From NCBI GenBank assembly GCA_937995745.1, contig CALKIU010000070.1, positions 52,302 to 116,301 of the forward strand: DNA of 64,000 nucleotides, read 5' to 3'. The DNA is from an uncultured Bacillaceae bacterium. GTDB taxonomy: Bacteria; Bacillota; Bacilli; Bacillales; Cytobacillaceae. This document shows, one piece after another, positions 34,718 through 42,284 of the stretch (its first letter is position 1; the number at the start of each line of letters is the position of its first letter). The position numbers and the translations under genes are program-made. Below the pieces are notes generated by a model, which saw only the letters and a list, made by a program, of their open reading frames with translations, searched no databases and was not told where the DNA came from.

Positions 34718-36163
34718 GTGAAGGAAATGTATGATGTGATTGTGATCGGCGCCGGCCCGACCGGGTATTTTACCTGCTATGAATTGACGGATCGGGTACC
34801 CGGGGCAAAGGTTTTGCTCATCGACAAGGGACATGATATTTACCGCCGGGTCTGTCCGATTTTGCAAAAAAAGATAGACAAATGCCCTCCTCCTTCCGGA
34901 AGAAAAAAATTTGCCGGTTGTCTGCCGGCGTGTTCCATCACCAACGGGTTCGGCGGGGCCGGGGCCTTTTCCGACGGCAAGTTTAACATTACCAGCGAAT
35001 ACGGCGGCTGGATGACAGATTATCTTCCGGAATCAACCGTACTTGAATTGATCCAATACGTGGACAAAATCAATCTTCGCCACGGAGCGCCAGACAAGAT
35101 TACCAATCCGGATTCTGAAGAAGTCAGAAGGATAGAAAGACGAGCGTATGCGGCCGGATTAAAGCTGCTCAGAGCGAAAGTGCGGCATTTGGGAACGGAA
35201 CAAAATTTGGAAATATTAAAAGACATTTATGAGCATTTGCGGGGCAAAATTGACATGGCTTTTCAAACGGAAGCCGAGGATATTATCACCGAAAAAACAG
35301 CCGGCGGTCTAAAAGTTGCCGGGGTGAAATTAAAATCCGGAGAACAGATCAAGGCGAAAAAAGTGGTGATTGCACCGGGAAGAGACGGTGCCATTTGGCT
35401 TTCCACACTTCTGAAAAAACGGGGCCTGAAAATGATTAATAACCAGGTTGATATCGGGGTTCGCGTGGAAACTTCCGATATCGTAATGGAAGAAATCAAC
35501 AAGCATTTGTACGAAGGAAAATTTATTTTTAACGCATCTGTGGGAACGAGAGTGAGGACTTTTTGCAGCAATCCTTCCGGTTATGTCGTGCTGGAAAATC
35601 ACTCGGGAATAATGCTTGCGAACGGACATGCATACAGCGATCCGAACCTCGGCAGCAAAAACACAAATTTTGCCATTTTAGTTTCCCATGTCTTTTCAGA
35701 GCCGTTTGATAAACCGAACGAATATGCCCAAGCCATTTCGCGCCTTGCCAACAATTTATCAAACGGCAGCATCATCGTGCAAAAATACGGAGATATTCTT
35801 AAAGGCCGCCGTTCAACGGAAAAAAGAATCAAAGAAGGATTCATCGAACCGACGTTGAAAGAAGCCGTCCCCGGGGATTTGGGGCTTGTTTTTCCTTATA
35901 ACACAATGAAAAGCATCATGGAAATGACGGAAGCGCTGAATCATGTGACACCCGGTTTGGCTTCGGAACACACTTTATTTTACGGGGTGGAAGCGAAGTT
36001 TTATTCGGAACGGCCCCAAGTTAATGACCGGTTTGAAACGGAAATCAGCGGGCTTTATGCCGGCGGCGACGGAGCGGGTATAACAAGAGGGCTGGCCCAG
36101 GCAAGTGCTTGCGGCGTTTGGATTGCCAGGGATATTGCGGAGCGGCTGCGGCTCTCTACTTGA
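34718..36163 (+). CDS. FAD-dependent dehydrogenase of the COG2509 type
   Basis: Flavoprotein of unknown substrate. The N-terminal FAD-binding Rossmann motif is VIVIGAGPTGYFTCYEL, ending in the acidic LLIDKG. A Cys-rich segment follows (CPILQKKIDKCPPPSGRKKFAGCLPAC), typical of this group, then GAFSDGKFN. The C-terminal FAD motif is GLYAGGDGAGITRGLAQA. 481 residues. GTG start at 34718, 9 bases after TGGAGG. 36 bases before the S66 gene, so perhaps cotranscribed. Confidence 0.88.
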   Translation: MKEMYDVIVIGAGPTGYFTCYELTDRVPGAKVLLIDKGHDIYRRVCPILQKKIDKCPPPSGRKKFAGCLPACSITNGFGGAGAFSDGKFNITSEYGGWMTDYLPESTVLELIQYVDKINLRHGAPDKITNPDSEEVRRIERRAYAAGLKLLRAKVRHLGTEQNLEILKDIYEHLRGKIDMAFQTEAEDIITEKTAGGLKVAGVKLKSGEQIKAKKVVIAPGRDGAIWLSTLLKKRGLKMINNQVDIGVRVETSDIVMEEINKHLYEGKFIFNASVGTRVRTFCSNPSGYVVLENHSGIMLANGHAYSDPNLGSKNTNFAILVSHVFSEPFDKPNEYAQAISRLANNLSNGSIIVQKYGDILKGRRSTEKRIKEGFIEPTLKEAVPGDLGLVFPYNTMKSIMEMTEALNHVTPGLASEHTLFYGVEAKFYSERPQVNDRFETEISGLYAGGDGAGITRGLAQASACGVWIARDIAERLRLST

Positions 36164-36199
36164 TCAAAAATTCAGTTTGAATGGAAGGGGGATGGAGAA

Positions 36200-37180
36200 A
36201 TGCTTGCACAACGGTTGAAACCTGGTGACGAGATTCGTGTGATTGCGCCGGCGATGAGCATGTCCCTTTTGAAGGAGAAAAATATCGAGATTGCCGAAGA
36301 ACGTTTGCAAAAACTCGGTTTCATCATAACATACGGGAAAAATGCTTTTGTGCAAAATGAGTTTTTCAGTTCATCGGTTGAGGAACGAATCGCCGATTTT
36401 CACGAAGCGTTTCTTGATCCGAATGTCAAGGGGATCTTGACGGGTCTTGGAGGCTACAATTCCAATCAATTGTTAAAATATATCGATTATGATTTGGTCA
36501 GTAAACATCCTAAAATTTTTTGCGGATTTGGCGACATTACCGCTTTGAATCTGGCCATTTACACAAAAACAGGGTTAATTACATATTCCGGCCCCCATTT
36601 TTCAACGTTTGGGATGAAGCATGATTTCGACTACACGTTAACATCGTTTTTGGCTGCCGTTACCAATGACGCTCCGTATGAAATAGAGCCGTCTCCTTAT
36701 TGGAACGATGAGCCGTGGCACATCGAAAAAGAAAACCGCAAGTTCATCGAACAAGATTCCTATTTGGTCATCCGCGAGGGCGAAGCGGAAGGGAAATTAA
36801 TCGGCGGAAATCTTTCTGCGCTCCAAGCGCTGCAAGGCACGGAGTTTTTTCCTTCGCTGAAGGATGCTGTTTTGTTTATTGAAGATGACGGGCAAACACA
36901 TCCTTATCAATTTGAGCGGGCTTTGCAATCGCTTTTGCATGTGCCGGAAGCCGGGCAAATAAAAGCTCTTTTGATCGGCCGCTTTCAAACCGCTTCCAAT
37001 ATGACGGAAGAAGCGTTGCGGATGATTATATTATCAAAAAAAGAATTGAGGGAGATTCCTGTTATCGCCAACGTCAACTTCGGCCACACTCATCCGGCGG
37101 CAACCATACCCGTCGGTGCTAAAGCCGAAGTCGTTGCTTCCAGAAAAACAACGAATATTGTGATATGGCAAAACGGTTAA
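36200..37180 (+). CDS. S66-family (LD-carboxypeptidase/MccF-like) protein lacking the nucleophile serine
   Basis: S66 peptidases cut LD-peptide bonds of murein peptides or detoxify microcin C-like peptides. The 326 residues match the MccF subgroup, with the substrate-loop insert. The acid (FIEDDG) and His (NFGHTHP) of the Ser-Glu-His triad are present. The nucleophile elbow, normally G-x-Ser-D, reads CGFGDITAL: residue 111 is Gly (GGC, 36530-36532), one base away from AGC for Ser. The protein may be inactive or only bind peptide. GGAAGGGGGAT ribosome site. Confidence 0.85.
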   Translation: MLAQRLKPGDEIRVIAPAMSMSLLKEKNIEIAEERLQKLGFIITYGKNAFVQNEFFSSSVEERIADFHEAFLDPNVKGILTGLGGYNSNQLLKYIDYDLVSKHPKIFCGFGDITALNLAIYTKTGLITYSGPHFSTFGMKHDFDYTLTSFLAAVTNDAPYEIEPSPYWNDEPWHIEKENRKFIEQDSYLVIREGEAEGKLIGGNLSALQALQGTEFFPSLKDAVLFIEDDGQTHPYQFERALQSLLHVPEAGQIKALLIGRFQTASNMTEEALRMIILSKKELREIPVIANVNFGHTHPAATIPVGAKAEVVASRKTTNIVIWQNG

Positions 37181-37259
37181 AAGACGGCGGACAACAAATG
37201 CATTTCCCTGTTTCTGCCGGCCCGGCTGTCTCAGGGGCTTGTTTTGAAGAACATATTAT

Positions 37260-37325
37260 CCCCCGGCGGGAGAAGGTGCACGATCCGCAGAGTGCGGAAC
37301 CTTCAAGCGCCGGGGTCTTTTTGTC
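37260..37325 (+). terminator. Terminator after the S66 gene
   Basis: CCCCGGCG pairs with CGCCGGGG across a structured 40-base loop, then TCTTTTT. Confidence 0.65.
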
Positions 37326-37437
37326 CGCCGAGAAAAAAAGAAACCAATCGTCCAAAAGCCGTCAATATCGGCCCGATAATCAAGCAACCGAAGACGGCGC
37401 TTCTGAACCGCTCCAAATCTTTCTCTTTTGCTGTCAT
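37303..37437 (-). CDS. Possible 44-residue small membrane protein
   Basis: Minus-strand ORF MTAKEKDLERFRSAVFGC... with one membrane segment (GCLIIGPILTAFGRLVSFFLGG) and a polar tail. The composition looks like a small membrane protein, but there is no ribosome site before the ATG, and the stop falls within the hairpin that ends the opposite gene. It could be a remnant. The rest of 37181-37754 holds no other gene I can see. Confidence 0.25.
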   Translation of the reverse strand: MTAKEKDLERFRSAVFGCLIIGPILTAFGRLVSFFLGGQKDPGA

Positions 37438-37683
37438 GGGCCAAGTAATAAATAAAAGGAAAAAGGGAATGGATCTTAATGGAAAAGTTTTTGTTTTTTG
37501 AATGAGTTTGACAATCGATTGACGAATCTAAACACTCTCCATGATCCGGCGGTTTTAATACCGTATATGAAACGAAATTTGCGCTTGAGGACGCCGGTTT
37601 GAAGGCTTTCCCAACCTTTGAAAATGTTACGGAATTTCCGCCACAGTTGAATAGAAAACGGTTCCGACATAGGTGATTGAAAG

Positions 37684-37713
37684 TTGCCAACGGCGCCGGT
37701 GTGTACATATACT
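37684..37713 (+). promoter_or_regulatory. Promoter of the YodN-like gene
   Basis: TTGCCA (37684-37689), 18-base spacer, TATACT (37708-37713), about 40 bases before the gene. Confidence 0.5.
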
Positions 37714-37754
37714 ATCGTAACAAAAAAATACGACAGTCCTCGAGGGGATGGGAA

Positions 37755-38447
37755 ATGGGAGAAAAAAAGAAACCTAAATACAAAGTCGGTGATACAGTTG
37801 TAATCACGTTGTACGGTACAGTAGGAAAAATTACGGCAGTCAAATGGCTCGACGGAACATATGTGTATGAAATAAACAACAGTCAAGGATTATTTACCGA
37901 GGAAAGTCTTGATCTTTTAAAAAATGATAAAGAAACGCAAATGGAAACGGAAGAAGTTCATATTGAGTACCGCTTTTTCATCGGCGATCTTGTCCAAGTT
38001 TACGGTTACGGCTCGGACTTGTTTAAAGTAGTGGGGTTTCGCACGGAGATTTGGAGGTATAAAGAGGATGCCTGGGAAGATATTATTTACGAATTGTCCA
38101 GAATAGGTGACGGACAATGGCTCGAGGCAAGCGAGGATGAATTGATCTTGGTCGCCGATGCGGAAAACGCCAATGCTTTTTTGCAAAAACTCGGACTCTT
38201 GAGTCTCGTATATAAGAAACATGATGCGCCCCGGCCGAAGCCGGAGCCGGCATTTTCATTCCGCGCAAAGGAAAGGCAAATCCTGCAGGAAAAAGAAGAG
38301 TTCAGCCGCATGATTGACGGCCTTTTGGATATTTATAACGATTACCGAATTTTATATGAAATGTTTGGCGATAATGAATACAAAAAGATCATGGACGTGG
38401 TCATTACAAAATTAAAGACGATCGTGAACAGCCGGAAATTGCCGTGA
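37755..38447 (+). CDS. yodN: YodN-like conserved protein
   Basis: A 230-residue soluble protein of unknown function. The N-terminal part contains two SH3/KOW-like beta repeats (YKVGDTVVITLYGTVGKI and FFIGDLVQVYGYGSDLFKVV), the C-terminal part is helical (KEEFSRMIDGLLDIYNDYRI). The ATG at 37755 follows GAGGGG by 8 bases. The name rests on size and on the yozD and yodL genes that follow, as in B. subtilis, more than on a remembered sequence. Confidence 0.6.
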   Translation: MGEKKKPKYKVGDTVVITLYGTVGKITAVKWLDGTYVYEINNSQGLFTEESLDLLKNDKETQMETEEVHIEYRFFIGDLVQVYGYGSDLFKVVGFRTEIWRYKEDAWEDIIYELSRIGDGQWLEASEDELILVADAENANAFLQKLGLLSLVYKKHDAPRPKPEPAFSFRAKERQILQEKEEFSRMIDGLLDIYNDYRILYEMFGDNEYKKIMDVVITKLKTIVNSRKLP

Positions 38448-38469
38448 TGACGATGGGGCAACTGAATTT

Positions 38470-38619
38470 TCAAAAAAAGAGCAAGAACAAAAGAACGGCC
38501 AATGAGACAACGCCTGTAAAAAGAAGGACGGTCAATTTATGAAAAACGGCAATAATCCGGCTGTTTTCCTGATTCAGGTCGGCGGTTATTGTTTCGAATA
38601 TTTTCTCAACTGTGGTCAT
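38470..38619 (-). CDS. Small membrane protein, unknown
   Basis: A 49-residue protein (MTTVEKIFETITADLNQENS...) with a soluble N-terminal helix and a C-terminal membrane segment (TVLLFTGVVSLAVLLFLLFF) that ends the protein, i.e. a tail anchor. The GGAGG ribosome site 8 bases before the ATG at 38619 supports it; a longer frame to 38688 has no such site. Convergent to the yodN-like gene. Not recognised. Confidence 0.6.
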   Translation of the reverse strand: MTTVEKIFETITADLNQENSRIIAVFHKLTVLLFTGVVSLAVLLFLLFF

Positions 38620-38920
38620 GCGTATTCCTCCATTGCTTTTCAAGGTCGGATTAGTAAATCCTATGATGGTAACGAAAAATAATGACAACCTTTTAAGACT
38701 TTCCCGACCAGGAAACGGGGAAGAGGCGGCCGGCCGTTCCGCACGTACTTAAGACTTTCCTTTTGACAGGCCTTTTTATAAGGCTTTTTCCTTTTCCGCT
38801 CTGCCGGTTCGGAAAAGCGGCGTCACCTTGTTGAAGAGGATAAAGTTTGAAAAATGATGTGGGGTTTAAAGAATGAAAGAGGAACAGCCTTCATACAATT
38901 TCACAAAGGGGGGCAGTGCA

Positions 38921-39097
38921 ATGAAAGAAATGGAAGTGGTTATCAATACGGGAGAAATAGCGGACTATTTTTTCACCGAATTGATTCGCAGGGGTTATGT
39001 TCCGGATGAAGATGAGGTGCAGGAACTGGCCGATATTATGTTTGATTTTTTGATCGATAAACGGATTATTGATGAAGATATAGAAGAGGGCGAATGA
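38921..39097 (+). CDS. yozD: YozD family protein
   Basis: A 58-residue acidic protein (MKEMEVVINTGEIADYFF...RRGYVPDEDEVQELADIMFDFL) matching the YozD family in length and in its EIADYFFTELIRRGY core. Function unknown. The ATG at 38921 follows AAAGGGGGG by 6-8 bases; the frame continues upstream to 38873 without a site. Located between yodN and yodL homologues. Confidence 0.88.
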   Translation: MKEMEVVINTGEIADYFFTELIRRGYVPDEDEVQELADIMFDFLIDKRIIDEDIEEGE

Positions 39098-39126
39098 AAA
39101 TGACGAGGCGTGCTCGTCATTTTTTG
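39097..39126 (+). terminator. Terminator after yozD
   Basis: AAAATGACGAG / CTCGTCATTTTT stem with a 5-base loop; begins at the stop codon. Confidence 0.85.
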
Positions 39127-39280
39127 CGTTGGATTTGACATGATTTGATTCTTCCTGTAGCCACCTGCTGTTATTTTTTAAAAAGATACGGACATCGACA
39201 ATATTAGATCAAATTCGATGAAGGATTCGACAGAACGGATCTTTAATGTATTATAAACAAAAAGTCCGAGGGGGAGCGGC

Positions 39281-39595
39281 ATGCTTTTCTTCAAAGAGTT
39301 TTCGAGAATCAGGAAAAAAATGTACGATGTGACAATTTTCCAAACACCTGAATTCAGACAGAAAAAAGGATATCGCCAAGTGTACAGGACGGAAATAGAA
39401 GGAGCCAACCATTCAGAATGTTTGGAAAATGTGTTCCGGAAATTTAATATTGCCGATTGCATCCCTGAAGATTATAAAGGAAGATTCATTTCCACCGGAG
39501 ACATCGTATTTATTGATGAAGGAAGAGGCGGACAATATTACTACCAGTTGAAACCGGGCGGCTGGAAAAACATTAACCGCATACACATCCGCTGA
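39281..39595 (+). CDS. yodL: YodL domain protein
   Basis: A 104-residue protein of the YodL family: KMYDVTIFQTPEF near the start and the C-terminal STGDIVFIDEGRGGQYYY and GGWKNINRIHI blocks are family hallmarks. Function unknown. The ATG at 39281 follows GAGGGGGAG; a second start at Met14 would still keep the domain. Between yozD and deoD homologues as in B. subtilis. Confidence 0.88.
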   Translation: MLFFKEFSRIRKKMYDVTIFQTPEFRQKKGYRQVYRTEIEGANHSECLENVFRKFNIADCIPEDYKGRFISTGDIVFIDEGRGGQYYYQLKPGGWKNINRIHIR

Positions 39596-39656
39596 GCATT
39601 TTTGGGGATGCGGGATGATGAAAAAGGAGACGGAAAATCGTGCCGGCTGATGAAAA

Positions 39657-39698
39657 CGAAGAGAATGAAGGAGTGACAAGAAGGCTCCTCATTCTCTT
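39657..39698 (-). terminator. Possible terminator for the small minus-strand gene
   Basis: On the minus strand AGAGAATGAGGAG pairs with CTCCTTCATTCTCT, followed by TCGTTTTC; the T run is poor. Confidence 0.35.
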
Positions 39699-39713
39699 AC
39701 GGGAAATTGTTTG

Positions 39714-39845
39714 TTATTGGCTCCTTTTTCTTTTTTTCGCGGAAAACTCTTTTTCGTGGGCGATTTGCTCAGCCATCACGTCTTCCGGCGGGATGTGGTT
39801 GTTTTTCTTCGGCTGATTCACTCGATTTCGATTTTTTTTCCCCAT
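39714..39845 (-). CDS. Small basic hydrophilic protein, unknown
   Basis: A 43-residue protein (MGKKNRNRVNQPKKNNHIPP...EKEFSAKKRKRSQ), strongly basic and without hydrophobic segments. The AAGGAGAG ribosome site is 6 bases before the ATG at 39845, which makes it a likely gene despite its length. Such short Lys/Arg/Asn-rich proteins in spore formers are often spore-core or nucleic-acid-associated, but no family is claimed. It lies opposite overlapping plus-strand frames (39707-40087) that lack ribosome sites. Confidence 0.6.
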   Translation of the reverse strand: MGKKNRNRVNQPKKNNHIPPEDVMAEQIAHEKEFSAKKRKRSQ

Positions 39846-39993
39846 TTCAACTCTCCTTGTCAAAAGGCAATTTTTTGGCGCTCCACAAAACAGGCAATGG
39901 CATGTATGTTATGCTCCTCGAGTGGGACAGCTTTTTCCGCTGCCTGTTTTTTATTGTTCTCCTGTTCGTCTTTTTTATCCCTTTCAAGGACGT

Positions 39994-40023
39994 TTTTCAG
40001 AGAAAGTCATATTATGTTATGAT
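39994..40023 (+). promoter_or_regulatory. deoD promoter
   Basis: TTTTCA (39994-39999), 18 bases, TATGAT (40018-40023). The -10 box lies in the first copy of the 43-bp duplication and is repeated at 40061-40066 without a good -35. Confidence 0.4.
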
Positions 40024-40099
40024 TTTATTGGGAATAATGGATGAAAAACATGGAGGATGTTATGATTTTATTGGGAATAATGGATGAAAAACATGGAGG
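40014..40099. repeat. Perfect 43-bp tandem duplication before deoD
   Basis: 40014-40056 and 40057-40099 are identical over 43 bases. Each unit starts ATGTTATGATTTTATTGGG and ends CATGGAGG, so both the -10-like TATGAT and the ribosome site are doubled. The second copy supplies the deoD ribosome site, 9 bases before the start. In the joined copies a 16-codon frame (MDEKHGGCYDFIGNNG) starting at ATG 40038 is created across the junction. Confidence 0.95.
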
Positions 40100-40108
40100 T
40101 CAAAAAAG

Positions 40109-40813
40109 ATGAGTATACATATTGGCGCAAAAAAAGGCGAAATAGCAGAGACGATTCTTTTGCCCGGTGATCCCCTGCGTGCAAAGTATATTGCGGAGAA
40201 CTTTTTGGAAAATGTTCATTGCTACAATGAAATCCGCAATATGTTCGGGTATACCGGCACTTACAAAGGAGAAAGGATTTCCGTACAGGGGACAGGGATG
40301 GGCGTTCCTTCCATTTCCATTTATATTAACGAGCTTATGCAAGAATATGATGTGCAAAATCTGATCCGTGTCGGAACTTGCGGCGCCATTCAAAAAGATG
40401 TGCAAGTGCGTGATGTGATATTGGCCATGAGCGCTTCGACGGATTCGCAAATGAACCGTTTGACTTTTGGCGGGGTCGATTATGCACCGACGGCAGATTT
40501 TGATTTGTTGCTGAAAGCGTATGAGACGGGACGGGAAAAAGGGCTGAACCTGAAAGTAGGAAACGTGTTCACGACCGATATGTTCTACAACGATAATGCC
40601 GAGCATGAAAAATGGGCCCGGTACCGGATTTTGGCGGTGGAAATGGAAACGGCCGCTTTGTATACTCTTGCGGCGAAATTCGGCCGGAAAGCGCTGTCGA
40701 TTTTGACCGTCAGCGATCACATCATGACCGGCGAAGCCACCACGGCGGAAGAACGGCAAACGTCTTTTAATGATATGATCGAATTGGCGCTGGAAACAGT
40801 TATAAAAAAATAG
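40109..40813 (+). CDS. deoD: Purine nucleoside phosphorylase (trimeric/hexameric DeoD type)
   Basis: Phosphorolysis of purine (deoxy)nucleosides in salvage. 234 residues with LPGDPLRAKYIAENFL (phosphate site), RVGTCGAIQ, and EMETAALY (ribose/base site) and the catalytic Asp in VSDHIMTGE. The upstream 43-bp duplication could alter its transcription or translation. Follows the yozD/yodL cluster and precedes yodJ as in B. subtilis. Confidence 0.97.
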   Translation: MSIHIGAKKGEIAETILLPGDPLRAKYIAENFLENVHCYNEIRNMFGYTGTYKGERISVQGTGMGVPSISIYINELMQEYDVQNLIRVGTCGAIQKDVQVRDVILAMSASTDSQMNRLTFGGVDYAPTADFDLLLKAYETGREKGLNLKVGNVFTTDMFYNDNAEHEKWARYRILAVEMETAALYTLAAKFGRKALSILTVSDHIMTGEATTAEERQTSFNDMIELALETVIKK

Positions 40814-40884
40814 CGAACGCCTCTTTAAAACTTTGCGAAATCTAGCCGTTCAGGCGAAGACAGAGAACATTTTCAAAGAAGAAC

Positions 40885-40914
40885 AGGGCTGTCTCTAATT
40901 GGACAGCCTTTTTT
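40885..40914 (+). terminator. Terminator after deoD
   Basis: GGCTGTC / GACAGCC stem with an 8-base loop, followed by TTTTTT. Confidence 0.75.
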
Positions 40915-41265
40915 ACTTGCGGTCCGGAGCGCCTTTTTCATCCGGGTAAAAGGCGTTCAAAATCAAAAAGAATTCCAACATATTTCCTAAAAAAACAAAT
41001 TTTGGTTCATCTAACTGTTGATTCTTGTAACAAAATCTTAATAAACTTGTATTTTGAAAATAAATGATGTGTAGTATTATATAGAAGAATGTTAGTTATT
41101 GTATGTTTTTCGCTGTTTATTCCGCGTTTATGATCAAACTTTTTGGCAATTTTTGTACTGTGATGTTTGTTTGCGCTCATTGCAGGGGGATTGTATATTT
41201 TGTTCCGAAATATGGCAGACAATGGATTCATTCTAACACACACAGAAAGAAACGGGTGAAAAATC
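40915..41265. other. Leader region before the D,D-carboxypeptidase gene
   Basis: About 350 bases. A possible promoter is TTGAAA near 41055 with TTATAT 17 bases on. The next 180 bases would be an untranslated leader; a 72-codon frame inside has no ribosome site. No riboswitch class recognised. Confidence 0.35.
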
Positions 41266-42099
41266 GTGAGAAAATTTTTCGTGTTTTTAATCGGGATGGT
41301 GCTGTTTTTAGCCGGTTGTGAAGTGTCAGACAAGTTGGGATTGTCAGACAAAAACGGCGACAAAGGGGACAAAACCGGGATTGTAACCCCGCCCAAGTAT
41401 GAAAATTCAGCACAATCACCTGAAGACGAAGACAAGACGGGATCGGATTCGGGCCCTGTATTACATTCACAATATTTTAATGAGGTAAAAGAAGTAGATG
41501 GAAAATTAGTGATTCAAAATCCTGATAATATTTTGGCATTGGTGAACAAACAGTATGCCCTTCCGGAGGATTATGCACCTGCGGATTTAGTCCGTCCCAA
41601 CGTTCCCTTCTCTTTTGGCAATGAGGATTATGAAAAAGCGTACTTGCGCAAAGAAGCGGCTGAAAAATTGGAAGAAATGTTTGCCGCAGCCCGTGAAGAC
41701 GGAATTGAGCTATTTGCCGTCTCGGGATACCGTTCTTATCAGAGACAGGCGCAATTGTTTGATATAGAAGTGGACAAAGTGGGGCGGGAAGCGGCTGAAC
41801 TGGTCGTCGCATATCCCGGCAACAGCGAGCATCAAAGCGGCTTGGCGATGGACATTTCCGGCCGGAGTGTAGGGTTTACTTTGGTAGAAGAATTTGCCGA
41901 CACTCCTGAAGGGCAATGGCTGGCTGAGAATGCCCATAAATACGGTTTTATTTTGCGGTATCCGAAAGGGAAGGAAAATATTACAGGTTACAAATATGAA
42001 CCGTGGCATTTCCGTTATGTCGGCGAAGAAGTAGCCGCAATCATTTATGAGAAAGGAATCACTCTGGAAGAATATTTTGAAATCGTGCAAAAAATTTAA
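41266..42099 (+). CDS. yodJ: VanY-type D-alanyl-D-alanine carboxypeptidase lipoprotein
   Basis: Zinc D,D-carboxypeptidase trimming the last D-Ala of peptidoglycan stems. Signal peptide with lipobox LAGC (Cys about residue 18), then an acidic/polar linker and the VanY domain: SGYRSYQRQ, SEHQSGLAMDIS (zinc His and Asp) and YEPWHFRYVG (catalytic Glu/His region). 277 residues. GTG start. Same place next to deoD and a ctp protease as YodJ in B. subtilis. Confidence 0.93.
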   Translation: MRKFFVFLIGMVLFLAGCEVSDKLGLSDKNGDKGDKTGIVTPPKYENSAQSPEDEDKTGSDSGPVLHSQYFNEVKEVDGKLVIQNPDNILALVNKQYALPEDYAPADLVRPNVPFSFGNEDYEKAYLRKEAAEKLEEMFAAAREDGIELFAVSGYRSYQRQAQLFDIEVDKVGREAAELVVAYPGNSEHQSGLAMDISGRSVGFTLVEEFADTPEGQWLAENAHKYGFILRYPKGKENITGYKYEPWHFRYVGEEVAAIIYEKGITLEEYFEIVQKI

Positions 42100-42103
42100 T
42101 GAA

Positions 42104-42132
42104 CAAGACCGGCACCATGCCGGTCTTTATTT
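42104..42132 (+). terminator. Terminator after yodJ
   Basis: AGACCGGCA / TGCCGGTCT with a 3-base loop, then TTATTTT. Confidence 0.75.
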
Positions 42133-42284
42133 TAGAAGCGGAAACGGGGCGATTCCCAGCCGTTTGGTTGCGGGACGGAAAATAATTTCGCCTGCATGAA
42201 AGTTTTCATAACTAAATAAAAATGGTATTCTAAACAATATGAGATTAGGAGGATTCTTTCAGGAAAATTTTCAAGGCTGAGAAA

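Noticed and set aside
37256..37708. 150-codon minus-strand open frame in the S66-yodN gap
   Set aside because: No ribosome site and mixed composition; a different frame at 37303-37437 looks more protein-like, and even that is weak.
39707..40087. 126-codon plus-strand hydrophobic frame before deoD
   Set aside because: It runs through the deoD promoter and the tandem duplication, lacks a ribosome site, and lies opposite a better-supported small gene.
40014..40099. Tandem repeat as a CRISPR or phage attachment site
   Set aside because: Only two abutting copies without spacers, and no integrase or cas gene nearby; a local duplication explains it.
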